The notes under the pieces: model-generated | Database searches by the model: none | What the model was told of the DNA's origin: nothing | What the model saw: the letters and a program-made list of their open reading frames with translations, nothing else | In this document: positions 15,221 through 22,993 of the stretch, in pieces | Layout: each line of letters begins with the position of its first letter | Position numbering within the stretch: position 1 is the first letter of the stretch | Translations under genes and position numbers: made by a program | Origin: an uncultured Bacilli bacterium | GTDB taxonomy: Bacteria; Bacillota_I; Bacilli_A; RF39; UBA660 | Direction: 5' to 3' | Assembly (NCBI GenBank): GCA_934130405.1 | Contig: CAKOXX010000010.1 | Location: 1 to 47,547, forward strand | DNA: 47,547 bases

Positions 15221-16486
15221 ATGAATGAAATAAAATGTCCAAACTGTGGAACTGTATTTAAAATTGATGAAAAACAATATGACTCTATTGTAAAACAAGT
15301 AAGAGATAGTGAATTTAAAAATGAGATAGCTTCAAGACAAGAACAATATGAGAATGATAAAAAACAAGCAATAAAGTTAGCAGAAAATGAATTAGAAAAA
15401 CAAATGACTGAACAATTAAAAGCTAAAGACTTAGAAATAATTAAGTTACGTGAAGAGCTAAATAATAAGAAACAATTAGAAGAAACAGTTTTAGAAAATA
15501 CTAAGATAAAAACAGCTAATGAATATAAAGAAGAAATAGCTAATCTAAATCTTAAAATTAAAGAATTAGAAAATGAAAAAGATAAGAATATTTCAAATTT
15601 AAAAAATCAGATAGAATTAGATAATAAAGAATATGCCTTAAAAGAAAAGAATTTAAAAGATGTTTATGAAAATAAACTAAAAGATAAAGATGAAATGATA
15701 GCTTATTACAAAGATATGAAAGCAAGACAATCAACTAAAATGATAGGGGAAAGTCTAGAAGTACATTGTAATAATGAATTTAATACTTTAAGACCGTTGT
15801 TTCCAAATGCTTATTTTGAAAAAGATAATGATGCTAAAAGTGGTTCTAAAGGGGATTTCATCTTTAGAGATTATGATGATGAAAAAACAGAAGTTGTTTC
15901 TATTATGTTTGAAATGAAAAACGAAGCTGATATGACTGCTACTAAACATAAAAACGAAGACTTTTTTAAGGAACTTGATAAAGACAGAAGAGAAAAAAAT
16001 TGTGAGTATGCAGTATTAGTATCATTATTAGAAATTGATAATGACTATTACAATACGGGTATAGTAGATGTTTCTCATCGTTATCCTAAGATGTATGTTA
16101 TTAGACCACAATTCTTTATCCCTTTAATAACCCTAATTAGAGGAGCAGCTCTAAATTCTTTGAAGTATAAAAAAGAGATGATTACTCTTCAAAATCAAAA
16201 TATCGATATATCACACTTTGAAGAAAATATGAATGCTTTTAAAAGTGGTTTCGCTAGAAATTACCGTTTGGCATCAGAAAAGTTTAGTAAAGCAATTGAT
16301 GAAATTGATAAAACAATTGATCATTTACAGAAGACTAAAGAGGCATTATTATCAAGTGATAAAAACTTAAGGTTAGCTAATAACAAAGCGGAAGAGTTAA
16401 CTATAAAAAAACTAACCGCTAACAGTCCAACAATGGCTAAATTATTTGAAGAAGAAAAAATTAAAAAAGTAGAAGAAAATCTTTAG
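15221..16486 (+). CDS. DUF2130 family protein (zinc ribbon, coiled coil, nuclease-like)
   Basis: A 421-aa protein. It begins with a half zinc ribbon (KCPNCGTVFKI), followed by about 150 residues of Lys/Glu-rich coiled coil. The conserved domain from about residue 175 (STKMIGESLEVHCNNEFN) contains GDFIFRDY and FEMKNE, an Asp...Glu-x-Lys set of the restriction-endonuclease type, which is the DUF2130 hallmark. The C-terminus is again helical. The function of the family is not known; the domain suggests DNA binding or cutting. It starts ten bases after the copper operon without a terminator, so read-through expression is likely, though a copper role is not implied. Confidence 0.82.
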   Translation: MNEIKCPNCGTVFKIDEKQYDSIVKQVRDSEFKNEIASRQEQYENDKKQAIKLAENELEKQMTEQLKAKDLEIIKLREELNNKKQLEETVLENTKIKTANEYKEEIANLNLKIKELENEKDKNISNLKNQIELDNKEYALKEKNLKDVYENKLKDKDEMIAYYKDMKARQSTKMIGESLEVHCNNEFNTLRPLFPNAYFEKDNDAKSGSKGDFIFRDYDDEKTEVVSIMFEMKNEADMTATKHKNEDFFKELDKDRREKNCEYAVLVSLLEIDNDYYNTGIVDVSHRYPKMYVIRPQFFIPLITLIRGAALNSLKYKKEMITLQNQNIDISHFEENMNAFKSGFARNYRLASEKFSKAIDEIDKTIDHLQKTKEALLSSDKNLRLANNKAEELTIKKLTANSPTMAKLFEEEKIKKVEENL

Positions 16487-16515
16487 TTGACAGTAAAATA
16501 TTATATACCTATAAT
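16487..16515 (+). promoter_or_regulatory. Promoter of the cysteine desulfurase/ttcA unit
   Basis: TTGACA (16487-16492), 17-nt spacer, TATAAT (16510-16515). It starts directly after the DUF2130 stop codon. Confidence 0.75.
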
Positions 16516-16547
16516 AAGAAAAGAAATTTAACAAAAGGGGTGGTTTT

Positions 16548-17678
16548 ATGATTTATCTTGATAACATAGCAGCTAGTTTTACCGAAGATGAAGTCTTAGA
16601 TGTTTTTTGTAACACTACTAGAAAATACTATGCTAATCCGAATTCTTCTCATAAGCTAGGTCTAACTGAAAATGAACTTATTGAAAAAGCAACAGAGAAT
16701 ATTGCTAAGTTACTTTCTATATCTAAAGAAGAAATAATTTATACTTCTGGTGGAACAGAAGCAAATAATTTAGCTATTAAGGGACTTAGTCTTAGCTATA
16801 AAAACTATGGTAAACATATCTTGATAAGTGGCTTAGAACATAACTCTATTACTAGTTCTGTAGTTAGTTTAGAAAAACTTGGCTTTGAAGTAGAAGTTAT
16901 TCCAATTACTTCTTCAGGAATAGTTGATATTGAAGCTTTAAAATCAATGTTAAGAAATGACACTATTTTAGTAAGTGTAACTTCTGTTGATAGTGAATTA
17001 GCACTAGTTCAACCTATTGAGAAAATAGCTGCTATTTTAAAAGATTATCCTAACTGTCACTTTCATACTGATGCTACCCAAGCGATAGGAAAAGCAAGAA
17101 TTAATTATGATGGAGTGGACCTAATAACCGTAAATCCTCATAAATTTCATGGTTTAGATAATTTTGGTATTTTAATAAAAAAGAATGGTGTTCGTTTAAC
17201 CCCGCAAATAGAAGGTGGTAAATAAACCACCATTTATCGAGCAGGGACTCCTTCACTTGCTAATATTTTAGCTTTAGAAAAAGCTTTAGAAATAGCACTT
17301 ACTAATCAAGAAGAAAGATTTAACTATCTAACAAAACTAGGAACAAAAATAAAAACAAAACTTAAAGAATATAAAAACGTTTCAATTAATAGTAGAGAAA
17401 ATTCTTTACCGTCCGTTATTAATTTTAGTTTGTTAGGTTTAAAAGCATTGGATATAGAACATTACTTTGAACAATATGACATTTACCTATCAACTAAAAC
17501 CTCTTGCTGTCCGATAACAACACCATCTAAGCTAGTATATGCTTTAACTAAAGATAAACAAAAAGCCACTTCGTCTGTGAGAGTAAGTCTTTCATATAAA
17601 ACCACCGAAGCAGAAATTGATGAATTTTTAAGAGTATTTGATTTATTATATAAGGAGTATGAAAATGGAAAAGTATAA
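16548..17678 (+). pseudogene. NifS-like cysteine desulfurase interrupted by one in-frame TAA
   Basis: The reading frame is open over 376 codons except for TAA at 17223-17225, after IEGGK. The same frame continues with TTIYRAGTPSLAN, exactly where the family has its R-x-G-T-P segment. PLP-enzyme features lie on both sides: TSGGTEANNLAIKG, HTDATQAIGK and the Schiff-base Lys in NPHKFHG before the stop; the catalytic Cys loop (TKTSCCPITTP) and SSVRVSLSYKTT after it. The first product would lack the catalytic Cys; re-initiation at ATG 17430 would give only the small domain. One substitution (for example CAA to TAA) explains it. A recent nonsense mutation, a sequencing error or read-through are all possible. 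TtcA follows and overlaps. Confidence 0.85.
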
Positions 17679-18504
17679 AGAAATAGAAAGAAGCATCATT
17701 AAAAAATATCGTAAAGATATCTTTTCTAAATTTATAAAAGCAGTTAGTGAATATGAATTAATTAAAGAAAATGATAATGTAATGGTTTGTATTTCTGGTG
17801 GAAAAGATTCATTTTTACTAGCAAAATGTATTCAGGAATTAATTCGTCATGGTAAAGTCAAATTCAGCGCAAGATATGTTGTAATGGATCCTGGATATAA
17901 CGAGTATAACCGCGCAATGATTGAAGATAACGCCAAAATATTAAATATTCCAATTGAAATATTTGAAAGTGATATTTTTGATGTAGTAAGTCAAATAGAT
18001 TCAAGTCCTTGCTATATGTGTGCTAGAATGAGACGTGGCTTCCTATATAATAAAGCTAAAGAATTGGGTTGTAATAAAATAGCATTAGGGCATCATTTCG
18101 ATGACGTTATCGAAACAACATTACTTTCCATGTTGTATGGTTCAGAAATAAAAACAATGATGCCAAAGTTACATAGTGATAACTTTGAAGGCCTAGAACT
18201 AATAAGACCTTTATACTTAGTTAAAGAAGAAGCTATTATTTCTTGGCGTAATAGTAATGAACTAACATTTATCAACTGCGCTTGTCGCTTTACAGAAGGC
18301 TGTTCTTTAATAAATGATGGGACTAGTAAGAGAAAAGAAATGAAAGAACTAATCAAAAACTTAAGAAAAATAAATAAAAACGCTGATTATAACATTTTCA
18401 AAAGCTTAGATAACGTTAATCTTGATTGTGTTTTAGGAACGAAAACTAATGGCGTATATAAAAGTTTTCTAGCTGATTATGATAAGAAAGATAAAAATAA
18501 ATAA
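17665..18504 (+). CDS. TtcA-like tRNA sulfurtransferase (2-thiocytidine family)
   Basis: A 279-aa ATP-dependent tRNA thiolase. The PP-loop is VCISGGKDSFLL; CYMCARMRRGFLY gives the paired Cys that bind the Fe-S cluster; ALGHHFDDVIETTLLSML is the family motif; and CACRFTEGC near the C-terminus adds further Cys. AAGGAG at 17652-17657 is too near ATG 17659 but well placed for ATG 17665. It overlaps the cysteine desulfurase frame by 14 bases, and that enzyme would supply its sulfur, which makes the internal stop upstream noteworthy. TtcA thiolates C32 of tRNA; assignment to that exact position is family knowledge. Confidence 0.85.
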   Translation: MEKYKEIERSIIKKYRKDIFSKFIKAVSEYELIKENDNVMVCISGGKDSFLLAKCIQELIRHGKVKFSARYVVMDPGYNEYNRAMIEDNAKILNIPIEIFESDIFDVVSQIDSSPCYMCARMRRGFLYNKAKELGCNKIALGHHFDDVIETTLLSMLYGSEIKTMMPKLHSDNFEGLELIRPLYLVKEEAIISWRNSNELTFINCACRFTEGCSLINDGTSKRKEMKELIKNLRKINKNADYNIFKSLDNVNLDCVLGTKTNGVYKSFLADYDKKDKNK

Positions 18505-18517
18505 ATCTTTCTTTTTT
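18484..18517 (+). terminator. Terminator overlapping the ttcA-like 3' end
   Basis: AAGAAAGAT (18484-18492) pairs with ATCTTTCTT (18505-18513), followed by T7. The stop codon is in the loop. Confidence 0.75.
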
Positions 18518-18625
18518 TAATGTTCATTTAAGAAAAGTATATTACTATTAATACATCGAAAGGAAGGGATAGATTAATCAAATAAAAACTTATAGAAAAA
18601 TATATATTAAAAAGGAGATACTTAA

Positions 18626-18718
18626 ATGAAACGAGATGTAAAAAATGAAATTTTCATTTTTTATGAGCTTTTTCTTTTTTTAAATTATGTATCAAGTTTA
18701 ATTTTATTATTTTATTAA
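18626..18718 (+). CDS. Possible 30-aa hydrophobic small protein
   Basis: An ATG with a strong, well-spaced AAAAGGAGA opens a 30-codon frame: six charged or polar residues (MKRDVKNE), then a nearly continuous hydrophobic stretch rich in Phe, Leu and Tyr (residues 9-30), which fits a single membrane helix. Its codons 6-13 overlap a palindrome (18642-18662). It lies alone between the ttcA-like terminator and htpG. It could be a small membrane protein, a type I toxin or a leader peptide. The ribosome site is the main support. Confidence 0.4.
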   Translation: MKRDVKNEIFIFYELFLFLNYVSSLILLFY

Positions 18719-18755
18719 AGCAGTCATTCAATGCGAATTAACGATATTAAAAAAA

Positions 18756-18797
18756 TTAGCACTCGATGTTGACATTTGCTAATTCTAGTGATATTCT
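18756..18797 (+). promoter_or_regulatory. htpG promoter with CIRCE (HrcA) operator
   Basis: TTAGCACTC (18756-18764), nine bases, then ATTTGCTAA (18774-18782), the second half of which matches the CIRCE consensus GAGTGCTAA at 6 of 9 positions. The -35 TTGACA (18769-18774) lies inside the operator and the -10 TATTCT (18792-18797) follows after 17 bases. The same layout precedes hsp20 at 27.4 kb. Confidence 0.8.
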
Positions 18798-18842
18798 ACT
18801 AATTGTTAGAGGGAAAACTAACAAAAAGGAGATGCATATATT

Positions 18843-20717
18843 TTGAAAAAACAATTTAAAGCAGAATCAAAAAAACTATTAGATATGATGATTCATTCCA
18901 TCTATACAAATCAGGAAATATTCTTAAGAGAATTAATTTCTAATGCTAGTGATGCCCTTGATAAATTATATTACAAATCACTAACAGACACTAAAATTAA
19001 AATAAAGAAAGAGGACTTGGAAATAAGGTTAATACCAGATAAAGAAAATAGAACATTAACTATCAAAGATAATGGTATTGGTATGACTAAGGAAGAGTTG
19101 GAAAACAACTTAGGAACAATTGCTAAAAGTGGTTCTGAACTATTCAAAGAAAATATGAAAGATGAGAAAAACTTATCAATAATTGGTCAGTTCGGAGTTG
19201 GTTTTTACTCAAGCTTTATGGTAAGTGATAAAGTAGTAGTTAATAGTAAATCATTAGATGGTGAAGCTAATACTTGGGAAAGTGAAGGAGCTAGTGGTTA
19301 TACTCTCGATAAATCAGATAAAAAAGATGAAGGAACAGAAATTATCTTATATCTAAAAGAAGATACTGAAGAGAATAACTACAGTGATTTCTTAGAAACT
19401 TATACACTTGAAAGATTAGTTAAGAAATACTCTGATTATATTCCTTATCCTGTTAAGATGACAGTAGAAGAGACAAAGAAAACAGATGATGAAAAGGAAG
19501 AAACAGTAGAAGTTGATAAGACTTTGAACAGTATGACACCTATTTGGAAGAAACCAAAAAGTGAAGTAAAAGATGAAGATTATCAAGATTTCTATACTGA
19601 TAAGTTCTATGATTATGAAAAACCTTTAAAAGTAATTCGTAGTGAAGTAGAAGGAAGAACTAGTTATCAAACTTTATTATTTATTCCTTCACATGCACCA
19701 TATAACTATTATTCAAAAGATTATGAAAAAGGCTTACAACTATATTCTAAAGGTGTCTTAATCATGGACAAATGTAGTGACTTGCTACCAGATTATTTTA
19801 GTTTTGTTAAAGGTTTAGTAGATAGTGAAGATATCGCGTTAAATATCTCAAGAGAAACACTACAAGAAAATTATCAAATACAAGCTATTGCCAAGAGTCT
19901 AGAATCAAAAATCAAAAAAGAGTTAGAAACTATGCTTTCAAAAGATAGAGAAACTTATGAAAAATTTTATCAAGACTTTGGTATGCAATTGAAATATGGT
20001 ATTTATTCTACATACGGAATGAAGAAAGATTTACTTCAAGATTTATTACTATTTAATTCTTCAAATGATAAAAAGTATACTACTTTAAAAGAATATGTAA
20101 GTAGAATGAAGAGTGACCAAAAGAATATTTATTATGCTTGTTCTGAAAGTTTAGAAAAATGTGAAATGCTTCCACAAGTCGATGCTGTTAAAGAAAAAGG
20201 TTATGAAGTATTATATCTAACTGAATACTTAGATGAATTTACAATCAAAACTTTAAGCATGTATGCTGATAAAACATTTATGAATGTTGCGGATGAAAAA
20301 CTAGATCTTTCAACTGAAGAAGAGAAGAAAGAACTAGAAGAGGCAAATAAGTCTTATAAAGATATGTTAGATAAGATGAAATTTACTTTAACTGATTCGG
20401 TTGTAGATGTAACATTTACTAATCATTTAAAAAATCACCCAGTTTGTTTAAAAACTAAAGGTGAAGTATCAACTGAAATGGAAAAAGTTCTACAAACTAT
20501 GCCAAATAACCAAAATGTTAAGGCGGAAACTGTTATGGAAATAAATATGAATCATCCAATTACTAAAAAGATGGAAGACTTATATAATAATAAAGACTTT
20601 GATACATTAGATAAGTATAGTAAAGTTCTTTATCAAGAAGCAAGATTGATTGAAGGGTTGTCAGTAGAAAATCCTACTGAATTAAGTAATTTAATCTGTG
20701 ATTTATTAGCAAAGTAA
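18843..20717 (+). CDS. htpG: Chaperone HtpG (Hsp90)
   Basis: A 624-aa Hsp90. The N-terminal GHKL ATPase has ELISNASDALDKL (catalytic Glu and Asn), DNGIGM, GQFGVGFYS and GTEIILYL. Middle and C-terminal domains are complete (ALNISRETLQ, NHPITKKM). A charged linker near residues 215-235 is short, as in bacteria. TTG at 18843 is the only fitting start, with GGAGATG about ten bases upstream. Transcription is from a CIRCE-controlled promoter. Bacillus subtilis htpG is not in the HrcA regulon, so the operator is of interest. A terminator overlaps its stop. Confidence 0.96.
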   Translation: MKKQFKAESKKLLDMMIHSIYTNQEIFLRELISNASDALDKLYYKSLTDTKIKIKKEDLEIRLIPDKENRTLTIKDNGIGMTKEELENNLGTIAKSGSELFKENMKDEKNLSIIGQFGVGFYSSFMVSDKVVVNSKSLDGEANTWESEGASGYTLDKSDKKDEGTEIILYLKEDTEENNYSDFLETYTLERLVKKYSDYIPYPVKMTVEETKKTDDEKEETVEVDKTLNSMTPIWKKPKSEVKDEDYQDFYTDKFYDYEKPLKVIRSEVEGRTSYQTLLFIPSHAPYNYYSKDYEKGLQLYSKGVLIMDKCSDLLPDYFSFVKGLVDSEDIALNISRETLQENYQIQAIAKSLESKIKKELETMLSKDRETYEKFYQDFGMQLKYGIYSTYGMKKDLLQDLLLFNSSNDKKYTTLKEYVSRMKSDQKNIYYACSESLEKCEMLPQVDAVKEKGYEVLYLTEYLDEFTIKTLSMYADKTFMNVADEKLDLSTEEEKKELEEANKSYKDMLDKMKFTLTDSVVDVTFTNHLKNHPVCLKTKGEVSTEMEKVLQTMPNNQNVKAETVMEINMNHPITKKMEDLYNNKDFDTLDKYSKVLYQEARLIEGLSVENPTELSNLICDLLAK

Positions 20718-20740
20718 GGAAATGAACTCCTTACTTTTTT
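20711..20740 (+). terminator. htpG terminator
   Basis: AAAGTAAGGA (20711-20720) pairs with TCCTTACTTT (20728-20737), then a T-tract; it includes the stop codon. Confidence 0.9.
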
Positions 20741-20779
20741 GGTGTATAAAAATTTAATTAAAAAATTTTAAAAAAAGTA

Positions 20780-20807
20780 TTGACGAACATATATTCTATA
20801 TTATAAT
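20780..20807 (+). promoter_or_regulatory. Promoter with TTGACGAACA box (copy 2)
   Basis: TTGACG, 16-nt spacer, TATAAT, similar to 10538-10565. The segment CGAACATATATTCT matches the Bacillus LexA consensus CGAACRNRYGTTYC at 12 of 14 positions. It would transcribe the tnpB-end fossil and then the histidine kinase with a 260-nt leader. Confidence 0.55.
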
Positions 20808-20914
20808 AGATGACATAACTTGAAAGAAAAGAGGTGTTAAATCAAAGCATTGTCATATTTATTATATTGATATTAAAAGAATATTTATGAAAGAATAAAA
20901 TAGGGTTATAGTAC

Positions 20915-21025
20915 CTAATAAAAAATAGTAGGGTGTCACTCATCCGAAATTCGTCTGTGGAGAAACAAAAAGTTTCGATGAAGCAGAAAGTCTCTCTCTA
21001 GTAGTTATCTCTCGCAAGATTCGAC
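20915..21025 (+). mobile_element. IS200/IS605 remnant: tnpB 3' end and right-end/omega-RNA-like segment
   Basis: The open segment 20915-21001 translates to a C-terminus containing SSVEKQKVSMKQKVSL and a stop; TnpB proteins of many Firmicutes end in S-M-K-Q-E-type tails, with the DNA ATGAAGCAGRAAG just before the right end. Here ATGAAGCAGAAAG is at 20978-20990 and the segment ends TTCGAC at 21025, as such right ends do. GAAAC/GTTTC (20962-20966, 20972-20976) and GGGTG/CATCC hairpins give RNA structure like an omega-RNA scaffold. The rest of tnpB, tnpA and a left end are absent. The recognition is from motif memory, not a search. Confidence 0.55.
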
Positions 21026-21081
21026 AAATTTCGACAAGCAGAATGGCATATAATACTACTGAAAGGAAGTGCTATAGCATT

Positions 21082-22338
21082 GTGTCTTATTTAGAGATAA
21101 TTCTGAATAATTGTGTCTATTTACTATGTCCAATTTCTCTATATTTAATATATATTTCGTATAGAAAAAACATTAATAAAGAAGTAAATACCATTGCATT
21201 TGAAATGGCCATTTCCTCTTCTTTATATTTTATACTTAGATGTGGAATGCCATTACATCATAACTATCCAACTATGCTATTTGATGTACCGCTGCTTTTA
21301 GCTTTTTCAAAGAAAAAAACAGGGTTTAGTATAGTTATTTCCATCGTATTAATTATCTATCAAACCATCTTTCTAAGAACTATGCCTTTACTATTAATTG
21401 TAGAATATATAGTTTATTTTTTAGGATATTTGCACTTGACTAAGTATAAATTTTCTCTTGGAAATCTAATACATGGCTTTATAATTGTTAATAGTTTCTT
21501 TTTAGCCATAAAAGTATTCTGGTTTATTTCTCCAAATGGCTGCTATGATAATAATATCATCTATCTTTGTTGCATAATTATTGTAATTTATCTAGTTAGC
21601 TCTATGATTCTTTATTTTTTGTATAAAGGTGAGAAAATTGTCGATTTCAATAACAGCTTATATAATATTCAAAAAGAAAAAGAATTACGTGCTTCATTAT
21701 TTAAAGTAACGCACGAGATTAAAAATCCTATTGCTGTTTGTAAAGGATATCTTGATATGTTAGACCCGTCAGATAATAAAAAATGTACTAAGTATATTCC
21801 AATATTAAAAAGTGAAATAAATAGAACTCTAATTTTAATGGATGACTTTTTAGACTATACGAAAATAAAAATAGAAACTGAAGAAATAGATTTGGTTATG
21901 CTATTTGAAGAACTTGATTCATCATTAAGGCCACTTTTTTCTAGTAAGAAAATTACAGTTAATTATAACATACCTTATGAGGAATTGTATTTTGAAGCGG
22001 ATTATAATCGCTTGAAACAAGTTTTTATTAATCTATTTAAAAACGCTCTAGAAGCCAAGGACGATACCAAAGAACATAGCTATATAGATGTAACTGTCAA
22101 AGAAACTGAAAGTAATATCTTTATAAAGATAAAAGATAACGGTATCGGTATGACAAAAGAAGAATTAGAGAAAGTAGGACAGATGTTCTTTACTACAAAG
22201 AAAAAAGGCTCTGGACTCGGTACGTGTTTGTCAAAGGAGATAATTAAACTACATAAAGGAAACATAACTTACTCATCACGAAAAGGAGAATGGACTGAGA
22301 CAAATATAACTTTACCAAATATTAAAGTTATGTCATAA
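21082..22338 (+). CDS. Membrane sensor histidine kinase
   Basis: A 418-aa kinase. Five or six membrane helices fill residues 1-190 with no large sensor loop, as in KinB- or AgrC-like sensors. The HisKA core is FKVTHEIKNPIAVCKGYLDML (phospho-acceptor His), followed by NLFKNALEAKD (N box), DNGIGMT (G1) and GSGLGTCLSKEIIKLH (G2). An ATG at 21043 is in frame but lies against the IS remnant with no ribosome site; GAAAGGAAG (21060-21068) points to GTG 21082. No response regulator is adjacent, so it is an orphan kinase; a link to a Spo0A-type phosphorelay is only a guess. yqeK follows by 16 bases. Confidence 0.85.
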   Translation: MSYLEIILNNCVYLLCPISLYLIYISYRKNINKEVNTIAFEMAISSSLYFILRCGMPLHHNYPTMLFDVPLLLAFSKKKTGFSIVISIVLIIYQTIFLRTMPLLLIVEYIVYFLGYLHLTKYKFSLGNLIHGFIIVNSFFLAIKVFWFISPNGCYDNNIIYLCCIIIVIYLVSSMILYFLYKGEKIVDFNNSLYNIQKEKELRASLFKVTHEIKNPIAVCKGYLDMLDPSDNKKCTKYIPILKSEINRTLILMDDFLDYTKIKIETEEIDLVMLFEELDSSLRPLFSSKKITVNYNIPYEELYFEADYNRLKQVFINLFKNALEAKDDTKEHSYIDVTVKETESNIFIKIKDNGIGMTKEELEKVGQMFFTTKKKGSGLGTCLSKEIIKLHKGNITYSSRKGEWTETNITLPNIKVMS

Positions 22339-22354
22339 TAATGAGGGTGTTATT

Positions 22355-22930
22355 ATGATAGAAGAAGTAAAGAAAAGTTTAAAAGAACGACTAAGTGATT
22401 ATAGATATAATCATTGTTTGCGAGTAGCTGATGTTGCAAAAGATTTAGCAATATTTTATAAAGAAGATGAAGACAAAGCTTATTTTGCTGGACTTGTTCA
22501 TGACATGGCAAAAGAGTTTACTAAAGATGAAAATTTAGAGTTTGTTAAGAGTCATAATCTTCCAGAAGAAGTTTTAAATAAAGAAAATAGTAAATTTCTT
22601 CATGGTATTATTGGCGCAATAATAGCTAAGGAAACATATCATTTCACTGATGATATGTTTAATGCTGTTTATTACCACACTGCTGGTCGCCCAGGAATGA
22701 GCAAATTAGAAAAAATTGTTTATCTAGCTGATAAAATAGAACCTGGTAAAAATTATGAAGGCATAGAGGAAGAACGCACACTAGCTTATCAAGATTTAGA
22801 TCAAGCAGTAATACTATGTTTAAAAACCAAAATAGCAAAGTTAACAAAAGAAGGAAAATTCGTTCATCAGAATACTATAGATACACTTAATTATTTAGAG
22901 TCAAAAGTAAGTAACACTGCTACTAAATAA
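22355..22930 (+). CDS. yqeK: YqeK-like HD phosphohydrolase (Ap4A hydrolase)
   Basis: A 191-aa HD-domain protein. YNHCLRVADVAKDLA and GLVHDMAKEFT give the metal-binding His and His-Asp, HGIIGAIIAKE and YYHTAGRPGMSKLEKIVYLADKIEP complete the YqeK signature. The family hydrolyses diadenosine tetraphosphate symmetrically to ADP. It is normally found beside nadD and rsfS; here it follows a histidine kinase instead, which is an unusual setting. The ribosome site GAGGGTG is good. Confidence 0.88.
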   Translation: MIEEVKKSLKERLSDYRYNHCLRVADVAKDLAIFYKEDEDKAYFAGLVHDMAKEFTKDENLEFVKSHNLPEEVLNKENSKFLHGIIGAIIAKETYHFTDDMFNAVYYHTAGRPGMSKLEKIVYLADKIEPGKNYEGIEEERTLAYQDLDQAVILCLKTKIAKLTKEGKFVHQNTIDTLNYLESKVSNTATK

Positions 22931-22934
22931 TATT

Positions 22935-22963
22935 TTGTCTCGATTAGAAAACTGTGATACAAT
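22935..22963 (+). promoter_or_regulatory. Promoter of the HerA-like gene
   Basis: TTGTCT (22935-22940), 17-nt spacer, TACAAT (22958-22963). Confidence 0.6.
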
Positions 22964-22993
22964 AACTTATATAAAAGAGTAGAGGGTGATGAA

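Noticed and set aside
17223..17225. Recoded TAA or alternative genetic code
   Set aside because: TAA, TAG and TGA all end other genes here, and no recoding signal is visible; a point mutation or error is simpler.
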